The translations under genes were made by a program, and so were the position numbers. The notes under the pieces were generated by a model. It worked only from the letters and a program-made list of their open reading frames with translations, was not told the origin of the DNA and made no database searches. Of a stretch of 64,000 nucleotides of DNA, positions 32,312 to 43,715 are shown piece after piece; position 1 is the stretch's first letter; each line of letters opens with the position of its first letter. The stretch spans positions 744,001 to 808,000 of the forward strand of contig CP137330.1 in NCBI GenBank assembly GCA_033182465.1. Reading direction: 5' to 3'. Source of the DNA: Sanghuangporus weigelae. Its lineage: Eukaryota; Basidiomycota; Agaricomycetes; Hymenochaetales; Hymenochaetaceae.

Positions 32312-35291
32312 TTAGGATCTTGACGACTTTGCTCTCGTGCTAGTCGTGCGCCGCCGTTTCGTCAACGATCCCAAATCCGGTCCGGGTCGTTTCGTCGAAA
32401 GTGAACTGCCAATAGTTCTACTTTGCCTCCCCCTTCCAGCAGTCGGCGAAACATAACCAGGATCGATGTAATCTGGATCCTTGCGTTTGTCGTCGGGTTC
32501 GCTCTCGACCGAACTGTCATCGTCGTCGTTGGCATCCTCAACCAGAGTGGGACGCTTTGTTGTGAGAGCCCTTCTGACCCGCTTTCCAGGTTTATCCTCC
32601 ATTGCCAGAGGGAGGCTGTGGTCGTTCGTGTCCGCGCGGTTTGATTGATCATTTGATGTCGGCACATGATCGGTGGCAGGAAGCCCGTCCCGCGCGTTTT
32701 CGAGAGCTTCAATATACCTTCTGAAGACCCTGTCAACGTCCTGTCGTTCGGATATTGGCCTCTCATCCTCTGGCGTATTGGTGTTGTCTTCGTCATCCGG
32801 TGCCGATCGAAACAAGATTTTTCGCAAGTCTTTGAGCAAGGTTTCGATGGATTCGAAGTATGCAGGTAGATGATTAAGAATAAACCGACGGAAAAGCGTG
32901 ACATCCAGCATGGTTGCCCTCTTGATGACACCGATATTCTCAAACGCGACATTATCGTCTTGGTTGGGTATGCTATCCCCACCACACCATCGATCCAGCA
33001 TGGAACCTTTAAAGTCATAACCAGATTGTGGATAAAGACCTTCCTGTCTAGGTCCATCCTCAGTCAGGCATATCCACACCAAGACATAGAAAAGCGACTC
33101 CAGATCGAAGTAGTACTTGTGCTCGCATCCATAGTTCTCGAGCATCTCAATGGGCATGAACGGCAACGTTCCCTATGTACAGTCAGTCAGAATGATGAGG
33201 AGCCTCGAGTGAACAGAGACATACCGTCAACTCCGCCGTTGCACCTCTCATATGAACGACCTCAGTTGCGCAATCCAGGTCAATCAAGAATCCCACCCGA
33301 TGCGTATCGTCAGTCTTCGTAGGCGGTTCATCGTTCTCCTTAGACAAGCTATCAGTCCGGGTAGGTGAATCATTGTTCTTCGCAGGCAGACTACCAGTCT
33401 CCGCAGGCGAACTATCATCATCTGGGACAATAATCAGGTTTTTATCACTGATGTCGCGATGATAATATCCGGCCTTGTACAGATCACGTATTGCTTAAGT
33501 GAAGAGTAAAGTTAGTGCGAGGGTCGGTGCAAATGGTTTCAAACACTCACTCTCGGCGTAGTCCCTGAACGAAGAAACGAGCTCTCTCAATGACCGGAAT
33601 TTCGTTATGTTGTCTCCGAATGGCGATAGAAGCAATCTATAGTGGTCACGAATTTCTATTGCACTCTTCTTTCTGTCCTCGACCTCTTCCCTGTCAGCCT
33701 CAGTGCTATCAAGTAGGTCGCCTGCATCCCCGATCTTGAATGCGATCACCATATAGTCTACGAGCCGATTCACCTTGAGCGATTTCCCTGCCAATTTGCT
33801 AAGTATATCGGCTTCCTTTATCTTTCGATCTCGGTCCACCCATTGATCCTTAATAACGAGCAGTTTTCCTGTGTCGGGATCCTTCACGAGAATCACGACT
33901 GTTCCCCGACTACGGATGACGGGATCCAGGTGGATTACTCTGATGAACTCGTATAATTTACCTTTGAACGTGACATAGGTCTTGCCGTCCTTGTTCAAGA
34001 AGGAGGGATCCAAGCCGAGATAATAGTCTTCTCCGAAGGCCATGCCGACGATCACTCGCAGGAACTGTTCCGGATCTTCGTGCACGTCGAACTCCTTAGA
34101 AACGAGGGCACCTGAACGATCGTATTTGAAAAGCGCCATTTTCGTGTCGACGAGAGAGAAGAGTAGGGCAAAGCGGCGTGCTTTGTTAGCACCGAACATC
34201 TCGCGGATATATTTAGCCGAGTCAATTCCGATCTGCTTCAGACTCCTCGCGTTCGTCTTGATCTCTGCAACAGCACGTATGTCCTCCCATTCGAATCCTT
34301 CACTGTCTTTACGACGAACGAGGACTAAGTCCGGTTTGCGACAAACACCTTCGTCCATGATGGGTTTGTCTGCATACAAAGAACTGAAGATCCAGTCGTC
34401 GTCCCCGTCACTTGTGCCATACAAGAAAGATCGAACGCGTTCAAGAACCTTGTTCAGATATCCCGCGATTTCGTTTTCCTTTCTTTGAGCACTGGTCTCA
34501 GGCCAATCAATCCACTTCTTCTCGACGTCATCGTACAACGGTTCTGATTCTTTGTCGCTCAGGTGCTTGAAAATCTCTTTGACGCCTGGGAAAGGGGCGA
34601 TCGACTCAGTGCTCGGCGCACTTGCAGACGGAGTGGAAGGACGCGACAAATCGATGAGCGGATGTGGAGAAATGTTAGGACTGTTATCGGACACGGTAGC
34701 CGCATGCGTGTCCACTGCAGCTGGCTCCTCGCCGTCCCCTCCGTTCTGTGGATGCCGGTTATCATCTGCTTCGACGGTTACAATACCTTCGTTGGCTTGA
34801 TGCTGCTGTTCAGGAAGCGTTGAAGAGTTGGGGGCATCCTGGACATCTGCAGTGCACGGATGATCCTGACCATCATCAGTGACGGGCATCGATGCATCGC
34901 GGTCCGAATCGGCGTGTGGAAGGAGTTCCGAGCCATCGACGACAATGATGAGCGGTTGTGGACAGGCCAACCTTCGAAAGAGAGTGTCGGGAAGCCTCTT
35001 TTCGATGAGGCCAGGTACGTCAAGCAGAATCGCATACTTCATTTCCTTGTTCAGTCCGGGTTTGATCCTCTCGAGTGGTTGTTTGATCCTCTCGATCGGT
35101 TGTATATTCTTCTTCTCCTTCTTTCCCGACAAAATCTGTTGTATCAGTAGTGAGGTTCTTAAAGCGAGTGCGTTCCCCTTCGAAACCTTAGGAGTCGCTA
35201 AGGTATTAAAGCGCTTGGGTTTGGTAGGTGTCTTAGGGTTAGTTTCCCTTGGAAGACCCGGAAGAGTTTGAGTGTACTTCGATGTTGACAT
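32312..35291 (-). CDS. FunK1-type fungal protein kinase, copy B
   Basis: Exons 33551-35291, 33225-33493 and 32312-33172 (introns 57 and 52 nt) give 956 residues, starting MSTSKYTQTLPGLPRE. The N-terminus is basic (TPTKPKRF, KKEKKN), followed by an acidic linker, the PETSAQRKENEIAGYLNKVL segment and PDLVLVRRK. ATP-site Lys in LLVIKDQW (about residue 481), helix-C Glu in KEADIL, catalytic loop YYHRDISDKN in exon 2, metal-binding DLD in GFLIDLDCA, and GTLPFMPIEML at the exon 2/3 border. Between the catalytic loop and DLD is a Ser/Pro/Thr-rich insert of about 40 residues encoded by 21-bp repeats, absent from copy A. The C-terminus is basic (TKRRRT). The protein is nearly identical to copy C over most of its length. 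Confidence 0.9.
33308..33433 (-). repeat. Coding minisatellite, six imperfect 21-bp units (copy B)
   Basis: On the plus strand, six consecutive 21-nt units start at 33308, 33329, 33350, 33371, 33392 and 33413. They follow the pattern YATCRKTCTYCGYAGGCRRRY. They lie in exon 2 of kinase copy B, in frame, and encode the Ser/Pro/Thr/Lys-rich loop between the HRD and DLD motifs. Confidence 0.8.
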
Positions 35292-36659
35292 GTCAGTACA
35301 AGGGCGGAAGAGAAAAGTGAGGCGTGGCTGGACTTACTTATAAAGTACGCCAAACCGTGGCCACAGGCTATCTCTTTCTGGCAGCCTTTCAAGGGTATGA
35401 GTCAGATGCGACTGATCGTGGCCCGAAAACAAGTTGAAGCTGTGTGGCAGTGCCGGAAATGAACGCTAAGTCACATTGTGATTTGTCGCGTTTCGTCACG
35501 TGTACCTTCCGGATTTGGATACTTCTTTCAATCAGCATCATCAGTTAGGATCATCGGTACTCGCTGTCACGTAGAAGTCAGCAATACTCGGCCATTTTTA
35601 TAGAGCCAACGATATGACTTTTTTCGGGAAAATGATTTTGTCTTTTCACCTGTGACCTCTCCCTTTATCTTTATCTTTCTCTTCAATGAGTCTAGCAGGT
35701 CGAGAGTACTGTGGCAACGGTCTAGCTACCGTGCCCTGTGGCCTCCGACTTTAAGAATGTTCTCGTCTGCAGCACTTCCGAAATCCGCAAACATGGCACT
35801 TATGGCAATTCGAATTACCATTGAGAGATTACGGAACAGTGAGCCACGACAAAAAGCGTGACTAGATTCACGTGACTACAAAAACTGGAATAAGAGAAAC
35901 AGAAACAATATTGATGTTACATAGTAGGGACTCTCAACTATCCCTGCCACTAGTACTAGTACCGACATGGATTCATATAGCTATGGTACATAAGCCCCAG
36001 ATATCTCGTCAGATATTATACTATTAATTATTACGTTTTCCGATATGCCTAGGAATATTTATAATATCTATGATATCGTCCGCAGTCATATTTCCCTTGT
36101 GCCCGTTTCGATCGATTTTGAAAGGTTAGTGCCCTAGGCTCATGCCTGTAAATACTCATCTTTAATATGGATCATTAAATACTTGATGTCAAATACTTTT
36201 AAACCTTATACAATCTCACTGTTCAAAGTGCCGATATCTCATCCAAATGCTCATACCTGATACCCACAGATTTGATTATTGGCTTGAAGCAACCACGAAA
36301 AGTACTAATCGAGTACAGTGCTCCTGCATTGCAGTCGACATATAGAATGCAGCTGGAGAGCACACCAGAATTTGAATAGTGGGAAATAGAATGCTTTACT
36401 AGTCAGCATTGGATGTACTCGGTGGTAATGGCGGGTGGTAATGGCGAGTCAGGAAGCGTCACGTCTTCTTCTCTGTCGCACTTGAATAAAATCACACAGA
36501 TTCCGAATTTAAGAAGTCAGTCTGTCATTAGAGACGTTAGCGTCTAAACTATCCAAAATCCGGCAGATTTAAATATATGCGTAGATACCAAATTAAATGA
36601 AACTATGTACTATACTTACAACGTGCATGAAAGCGTGATCAAAAGAAATAAGAATATAC
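35292..36659. other. Spacer between kinase copies B and C
   Basis: 35292-35770 is the promoter flank of copy B and matches the flank of copy C at 39620-40110. From about 36290 the sequence is the 3' flank of copy C and matches that of copy B. The middle, about 35780-36280, is A/T-rich and unique. No gene recognised. Confidence 0.55.
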
Positions 36660-39619
36660 TTAGGACCTTGAAGCCTTTGCTCTCGCGCTAGTCGTGCGCC
36701 GCCGTTTCGTCAACGATCCCAAATTCGGTCCGGGTCGTTTCGTCGAAAGCAAACTGCCTATAGTTCTACTTTGCCTCCCTTTTCCAGCAGTCGGTGAAAT
36801 ATAACCAGGACCGATGTAATCTGGATCCTTGCGTTTGTCGTCGGGTTCGCTCTCGACCGAACTGTCGTCGTCGTCGTTGGGAACCCCAACCAGAGTGGGA
36901 CGCTTTGTTGTGAGAGCTCTTCTGACCCGCTTTCCAGGTTTATCCTCAATTGCCAGAGGGACGCTGTTCGTGTACGCGCGGTTTGATTGATCATCTGGCG
37001 CCGGCACGTGATCGGTGGCGGGAAGCCCGTCCCGCGCTTTTTCGAGAGTTTCAATATACCTTCCGAAGACCCTGTCAATGTCTTTCCGTTCGGATATTGG
37101 CTTAAGATCTTCTGGAATATCTGGGAAAGCAAATGGCGGTTGAAACAGCAGATTCCGCAAGTCTTCGAGCAAGGCACTGATGGGTTCGAAGTATTTAGGG
37201 AGATGATTAAGAATAGACCGACGGAAAAGCGTGACATCCAACATGGGTGCCCTCTTGATGTTTCCGATATTCTCAAAGGCGACATTATCGTCTTGGTTGG
37301 GTATGCTATCTCCACCACACCATCGATCCAGTACGGAACCTTTAAAGTCATAACGAGATTGTGGAATATGACCTTCCCGTCTAGGTCCATCCTCAGTCAG
37401 GCATATCCACACCAAGACATAGAAAAGCGACTCTAGATCGAAGTAGTACTTGTGCTCGCAACCATAGTTCTCGAGCATCTCAATGGGCATGAACGGCAAC
37501 GTTCCCTGCGTATAGTCAGTCAGAATGATGAGGAGCCTCGAGTGAACAGAGACATACCGTCAGCTCCGCCGTAGCACCTCTCATATGAACGACTTCAGTT
37601 GCACAATCCAGGTCAATCAGGTATCCCACCCGATGCGTATTATCAGTCTTCGTAGGCGGTTCATCGTTCTCCGCAGACAAGCTATCAGTCTGGGTAGGAG
37701 AACCATCGATCTTCGCAGGCAGACCATCAGTCTCCGTAGGCGAATTATCATTGTCCGAGACAATGATCAGGTTTTTATCACTGATGTCGCGATGATAATA
37801 TCCGGCCTTGTACAGATCACGTATTGCTTAAGTGAAGAGTAAAGTTAATGCGAAGGTCGGTGCAAATGGTCAAACACTCACTCTCGGCGTAGTCCCTGAA
37901 CGCAGAAACGAGCTCTCTCAGTGACCGGAATTTCGTTATGTTGTCTCCGAATGGCGATAGAAGCAATCTATAGTGGTCACGAATCTCTATCGCGCTCTTC
38001 TTTCTGTCCTCAACCCCTTCCCTATCAGCCTCAGTGCTATCAAGTAGGTTGTCTGCATCCCCGATCTTGAATGCGATCACCATATGTCCTACGAGCCGGT
38101 TCACCTTCAGCGATTTCCCTGCCAATTTGCTAAGTATATCGGCTTCCTTTAACCTACGATCTCGGTCCACCCATTGATCCTTAATAACGAGCAGTTTTCC
38201 TGTATCGGGATCCTTCACGAGAATCACGACTGTTCCCCGACTACGGATGACAGGATCCAGGTGGATTACTCTGATGAACTCGTATAATTTACCTTTGAAC
38301 GTGACGTAGGTCTTGCCGTCCTTGTTCAAGAAGGAGGGATCCAAACCGAGATAATAGTCTTCTCCGAAGGCCATGCCGACGATCACTCGCAGGAACTGTT
38401 CCGGATCTTCGTGCACGTCGAACTCCTTAGAAACGAGGGCACCTGAACGATCGTATTTGAAAAGCGCCATTTTCGTGTCGACGAGAGAGAAGAGTAGGGC
38501 AAAGCGGCGTGCTTTGTTAGCACCGAACATCTCGCGGATATATTTAGCCGAGTCAATTCCGATCTGCTTCAGACTCCTCGCGTTCGTCTTGATCTCTGCG
38601 ACAGCACGTATGTCCTTCCATTCGAATCCTTCACTGGATTTGCGACGAACGAGGACTAAGTCCGGTTTGCGACAAACACCTTCATCCATGATGGGTTTGT
38701 CTGCATACAAAGAACTGAAGATCCAGTCGTCGTCCCCGTCACTTGTGCCATACAAGAAAGATCGAACGCGTTCAAGAACCTTGTTCAGATATCCCGCGAT
38801 TTCGTTTTCCTTTCTTTGAGCACTGGTCTCAGGCCAATCAATCCACTTCTTCTCGACGTCATCGTACAATGCTTCTGATTCTTTGTCGCTCAGGTGCTTG
38901 AAAATCTCTTTGACGCCTGGGAAAGGGGCGATCGACTCAGTGCTCGGCACACTTGCAGACGGAGTGGAAGGACGCGACAAATTGATGAGCGGATGTGGAG
39001 CAATGTTAGGACTGTTATAGGACACAGTAGCCGCATGCGTGTCCACTGCAGCTGGCTCCTCGCCGTCCCCTCCGTTCTGTGGATGCCGGTTATCATCTGC
39101 TTCGACGGTTACAATACCTTCGTTGGCTTGACGCTGCTGTTCGGGAAGCGTTGAAGAGTTGGGGGCATCCTGGACATCTGCAGTGCACGGATGATCCTGA
39201 CCATCATCAGTGACGGGCATCGATGCATCGCGGTCCGAATCGGCGTGTGGAAGGAGTTCCGAGCCATCGACGACAATGATGAGCGGTTGTGGACAGGCCA
39301 ACCTTCGAAAGAGAGTGTCGGGAAGCCTCTTTTCGATGAGGCCAGGTACGTCAAGCAGAATCGCATACTTCATTTCCTTGTTCAGTCCGGGTTTGATCCT
39401 CTCGAGTGGTTGTTTGATCCTCTCGATCGGTTGTATATTCTTCTTCTTCTTTCCCGGCAAAAACTGTTGTCGCAGTAACGAGCTTGCTATAGCGAATGCG
39501 TTCCCTTTCAAGACCTTAGGGGTAGAAAAGGTCTCCAAGCGCTTGGGTTTGGTAGGTGTCTTAGGGCTAGTTGCTCTTGGGAGACCAGGAAGAGATTGAG
39601 TGTACTTCGGAGTCGACAT
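36660..39619 (-). CDS. FunK1-type fungal protein kinase, copy C
   Basis: Exons 37882-39619, 37558-37826 and 36660-37505 (introns 55 and 52 nt) give 950 residues, starting MSTPKYTQSLPGLPRAT. The architecture is the same as copy B: basic N-terminus, acidic linker, ATP-site LLVIKDQW, KEADIL, YYHRDISDKN, the repeat-encoded insert, GYLIDLDCA-type metal site and GTLPFMPIEML. The central part (residues about 60-470) is almost identical to B. Differences cluster in the first 60 residues, in the 21-bp repeat insert and in the C-terminal third, where B has an extra acidic segment (DDEDNTNTPEDE) and C has QPPFAFPDIPEDL. Both copies are fully open, pointing to a recent duplication with both under constraint or too young to decay. 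Confidence 0.9.
37641..37766 (-). repeat. Coding minisatellite, six imperfect 21-bp units (copy C)
   Basis: On the plus strand, six 21-nt units start at 37641, 37662, 37683, 37704, 37725 and 37746. They are in the same phase and exon position as the array at 33308 but differ from it at scattered bases. The opposite strand reads as a regular heptad-like peptide, which makes the period easy to see. Confidence 0.8.
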
Positions 39620-40297
39620 GTCAGTAAAAGAAGTGAGGAGAAAAGTGAGGCGTGGCTGAACTTACTTATAAGGTACGCCAAAATGTGTGGGCCACAGGCT
39701 GTCTCTTTCTGGCAGGCCTTTCAAGGGTATGAGTCAGATGCGACTGATCGTGGCTTGAAAACAAGTTGAAGCTGTGTGGCAGTGCCGGAAATGAACGCTA
39801 GTCACATTGTGATTTGTCGCGTTCTGTCACGTGTATCTTCCGGATTTGGATACTTCTTTCAAGGCCTTATCGGCATCATCAGTTGGATCATCGGTATTCA
39901 CATCATTGGAGGCAATCGTGCTCAGTCAGTTCGTGTTTGTAAGGCGAACAATATGACTTTCCAGAGAATGATTTTGTGATTTTGTCTTTCTTCCTATGAC
40001 CTCTCTCTTCCCCCCTTTCTCTTCAAAAAATTTGACGATATGAAAGTACTGTGCCAGTCTAGCTAGCGTACCCCGTGGCCTCCAATTCTCTCGGAGTATT
40101 AATGTTTCCCGACCACGGCCCTTCCTCAGTCAGTAAATGTTTCATTCAGGCGATAGCTAACTTTCTCCATATCAAATTTCTTTGATTTAGGTTCCCCTCA
40201 GACCTTGGTTTGATATCTCTTTCAGAGAGGCAAATAAACAAACTTCAACCTATAAGAACGTATTTATGCATTTCTTAGCTGCAATGTTCATGCCATG
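39620..40297. other. Promoter flank of kinase copy C and spacer
   Basis: 39620-40110 matches 35292-35770 upstream of copy B, so the duplicated unit includes the promoter. The rest shows no gene. Confidence 0.55.
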
Positions 40298-40696
40298 CTA
40301 TTCATCGAGTAATTCGTTGGTCTGTGCAAGCTTTCTTCTTTGGCTTGGGTCTCTTGCATCAACTTCCTTTAACGCTATCTGAAATCGCAGGGATGTTGTA
40401 CCGGTGGGGCAAAAAATGTACTTGACTCGGATCGCGAGTGCAGCTAGTACGAGAATCAGGATTTCCTCTGACTTGAACGAGTCCGCCGTTTCTTGAGACT
40501 TGTCTGGGCGGACAACAGATAGGCAGGAGTATCCGTAAGCGAGGCAAATCCTAAGCCAACCAATAAATCGTCTGCTGAATCTGAATCGGAGCAGCGGAGT
40601 TTGAAGCCACTGACGCGTCATGCACGTGATGATATAGTCTCTCTCTCTCAGCTCAGCACCGATTGCGATTTGAACGCACTGGTTGTTCTCTAACAT
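40298..40696 (-). CDS. Doubtful small frame with two hydrophobic segments
   Basis: An ATG-started frame of 132 codons (MLENNQCVQIAIGAELRE..) with hydrophobic stretches around WLRICLAYGYSCL and ILILVLAALAIRVKYIF. It diverges from SEH1 with only about 35 bp between the two starts, so it would need a shared bidirectional promoter. No family resemblance and no intron. It may be a chance frame or a remnant. Confidence 0.25.
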   Translation of the reverse strand: MLENNQCVQIAIGAELRERDYIITCMTRQWLQTPLLRFRFSRRFIGWLRICLAYGYSCLSVVRPDKSQETADSFKSEEILILVLAALAIRVKYIFCPTGTTSLRFQIALKEVDARDPSQRRKLAQTNELLDE

Positions 40697-40730
40697 AGCC
40701 ACTCACCGTGCAAACTTATCTTCGGAGGCC

Positions 40731-42452
40731 ATGATACAGACCGCTCTCATACAGAATGCTCATAGCGATTTAGTGACGGACGCTTCGTATGACTTCTATG
40801 GACTGTATCTGGCTACCTGTGGTCTTGACCAAAGGTTAGCGCGTGTTCTACTGCGTCAGTTATTTATCGAATGCCATGTATTTTCAGAATAAAAGTATGG
40901 GCCTTGGAGCAGAGCTCTGGCCAGTGGAAGCTTGAGGATGAGTGGAAGGTACTCCTCACATCTTTCCGTGTTTCTGCAGTCGCTAATTTGAACTAGGCTC
41001 ACGATGCAACAGTCACAAAAATATCATGGGCACATCCAGTATTTGGGTCTATTCTTGCATCTGGATCGTTTGATCGTACTGTCAAGATATGGGAACAACG
41101 GGAGGATGTGCCTGGTACTGGGTCGGGAGCGACAGATGGAAAATCGAAGTGGGTGGAACGCGCAGTGCTATTGGAAGCAAAGGGAAGTGTCCGATCCGTC
41201 GAATTTGCACCTCATCATTTCGGTTTGAAGCTTGTGAGTATTACAGGTCTATGCCATATTACGTCGTGAGTTTTGACGCCAATTAGGCGGCTATATCTTC
41301 AGATAATCATTTACGGATCTACGAGTGTCTTGAACAACCAGCGCTTTCGTCGTGGCAGCTCATCGATGAAGTCGATATTCCTTCATTATCCGTGAGCAAC
41401 ACGCATCCCGGATCCATTGCTGGTACGATTGCACCCGGAACACCAACGCCAGCGGGTGCGGGCGCCATAACGTTCGATGGTGCCAGCGTGTCGAATATGT
41501 TGCAGACTGCGCAGCAACAACAGGCTGCTACTCATCCAAATCGACCTGGCGTCGGGGTCCGCGAGGCAGACGGTGGATGGTGTCTGAGCTGGTGCAAGGA
41601 GCGATACTGGAGCGAAGTACTTGCTGTCGGTTGCGGAGTCTCGGGCGTCGTAAAAGTACATGAATTATCGGTTCCGTCCTTCATCTGCGTATCTGTTGAC
41701 GTTGTTTTCGCTACAGATTATCCAACTGTCTGCACACCGACGTCCACAGGCCCTTATCTCATTGGATCCTCCTTCCCCGCCTTCGGCATCTACTAACTCC
41801 AGCAGTTTACCTCGGGGTTCCTCTACACGTGCAATTGGTTATGCTGCGGCTGTTACAGGCACAAATGTCAACGCGTCTGAGGCGCCATACGCCGTCACAA
41901 GTGTGGCTTGGGCACCAGGCTGTGGTAGATCCTTTCACCTCATCGCGACGGGTTCGCGAGACGGTTGCGTAAGAATATGGAAGGTTCGACCTCCCCCTCC
42001 ACCATCTCTGTCTGCCTCTACTGTTCCTTCTGTGGTCGCTGGGATGGGTAATGGTTCAGAAATCGAGGACGTTAATATGGATGCTCCTGAAGAGAAGTGG
42101 AGCGCAAGTTTGGTCGCAGAGTTTGATGACCATAAGTAAGTGTCGGTTTTGTTTATTGTCGTTTATTATCCCAGGGTTACTGATTCAACATTTGAAAGGT
42201 CAAGCGTAGGGCGAGTAGAATGGAATATTACCGGGTACGTTCAAGACTGCGCAGTATCTTCTTGATTCTCCCGCTGATCAACTTTCAACTAGGACTATAC
42301 TGTCTTCCTCGGGAAATGATGGTCGAATACGTCTGTGGAAGCAAAGTGCACTTGGTGTATGGCACTCGGCGGGACATATCAGTGTCGAGCAAACAGAAGA
42401 ACGATCCGAAGCTGACGACGTTGAGATGATTGAGAATGGAACATCGAGTTGA
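40731..42452 (+). CDS. SEH1: Nucleoporin SEH1, WD40 repeat protein
   Basis: Structural subunit of the Y-complex (Nup84/Nup107) of the nuclear pore, also a partner in the SEA/GATOR2 complex that regulates TORC1. Seven exons: 40731-40834, 40888-40948, 40997-41233, 41287-41655, 41717-42135, 42199-42234 and 42293-42452, all in frame, giving 461 residues. WD40 signatures appear in order: YLATCGLDQRIKVW, AHDATVTKISWAHP with ILASGSFDRTVKIWE, VRSVEFAPHHFGLKLAAISSDNHLRIYE, SVAWAPGCGRSFHLIATGSRDGCVRIWK split by loops, and [25 protein letters not shown]. The [17 protein letters not shown] end is characteristic of Seh1. Long Ala/Gly/Pro-rich and Ser-rich insertions between blades 4 and 5 make it longer than the yeast protein (about 350 residues). 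Introns are 48-63 nt. Confidence 0.93.
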
Positions 42453-43715
42453 TTCCTGTATTATACTTTCCTCCAGACACGATTACCTCTTATAACACTC
42501 TTGTATATTTTAACGGCATTATCGTTACTACGGATTTGCGCCTAGCCGTGACGCCCAGAACCTGATCACTTGCTCATATCTCGTCATTAACGTGTACAGC
42601 AACGGTGAGTAATTCCTTGCGTGCCCGGAGGTTACCAACACCCTTCTGGGTTTACCGAAGAACTGACTTCATGATTCTGCCTCGCCGTGCCTGTTTTTGA
42701 CTCTTGATCTGAACAAGACATAAGTAGAGCCCTTGTTGTTTACCCAGAAAATTATAGTATGCCGACGCCAACCGTACATACTTAACCTTTCAGACGTGAA
42801 GGGTAAAAGATGCTGTTTGTCAATACGACACACGCTCTCAGCTTTGAAGTGGCATTTTGATGCTCATAGCTCATCGAGGGAATACCTGATTTTCAGGCCA
42901 GCGCTACTGGTCTACTCTGATCAGTTACTCCAGACTCTAGCGACAAAAAGGAAAAAGAAAGACGGGATGGGTGGCGTGCATGCATGTGTCCGTCGGCGCA
43001 GTATCGGCATGCCATTCGTCTGACCAAGAAGTTACGAGCAGTCAGGAAACACAGTAGAGGGAAAGTGTAGAATCACCATGGCTGAAAGAGAGGTCCGTGA
43101 AGGGTGGCCTTCGGAAAGCGAGCCAGCAAAGCTAAGGTTGAATTGACGCTGATAGAGAATCAAGTACAATATGCGCGAGCTTTCAATTGTATCTTCTATC
43201 GGTACTTCCTTTATCAAGCTTATGATTATTTCTTTCGTCAGCCGGAGAACCTTTAGATTCATTAAGAGGACCACTCCTAATGGCTATTGAGGCGATCCCG
43301 AGTCGAATGCGCTGGCAATTTTGGTAATAACCGAACGAAAAGCGAAAGAATTAGTATGCTTACCACGACTTACCTTGATAAGTAGGTCTCTGCCGTGCAA
43401 GAGTGCAAGGCTTAGCTCTTCGAGATATACTAGTCCTCATTCGGACCGTCAGAAAACTCGGACTTAAGTGGCGTATATTGTGATAATCAGCATGAGCGTG
43501 CCGTGAAAGGGAGTGAGTACCAGTAATTGCACATCTCTGTTGTTGTTGTTTTCCATTTGATTTGGGACCAGCTGATGACACAGTTCCACATCTCGTCTTC
43601 TCTTCCACTAACAAATCATTGCGGCCGCGCAACCACAGGCGACCGTTCTCTTTCCTCGACAATTCCGTAGCGCAATGGTGCTATTTTTATCTTCAATGCA
43701 AATGTATATGTATTA
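42453..43715. other. Intergenic, no gene recognised
   Basis: 3' flank of SEH1 and unassigned sequence up to the palindromic element. Short frames at 43032-43274 and 43360-43662 (-) have no ATG start or support. Confidence 0.45.

Noticed and set aside
32362-33057. 231-codon minus frame parallel to kinase copy B exon 3
   Set aside because: It is a shifted frame of the same exon; the kinase frame has the conserved residues and the splice continuity.
38373-39599. Several forward-strand frames over the kinase array that are conserved between copies B and C
   Set aside because: They are antisense shadows; conservation follows from the near-identity of the duplicated DNA.
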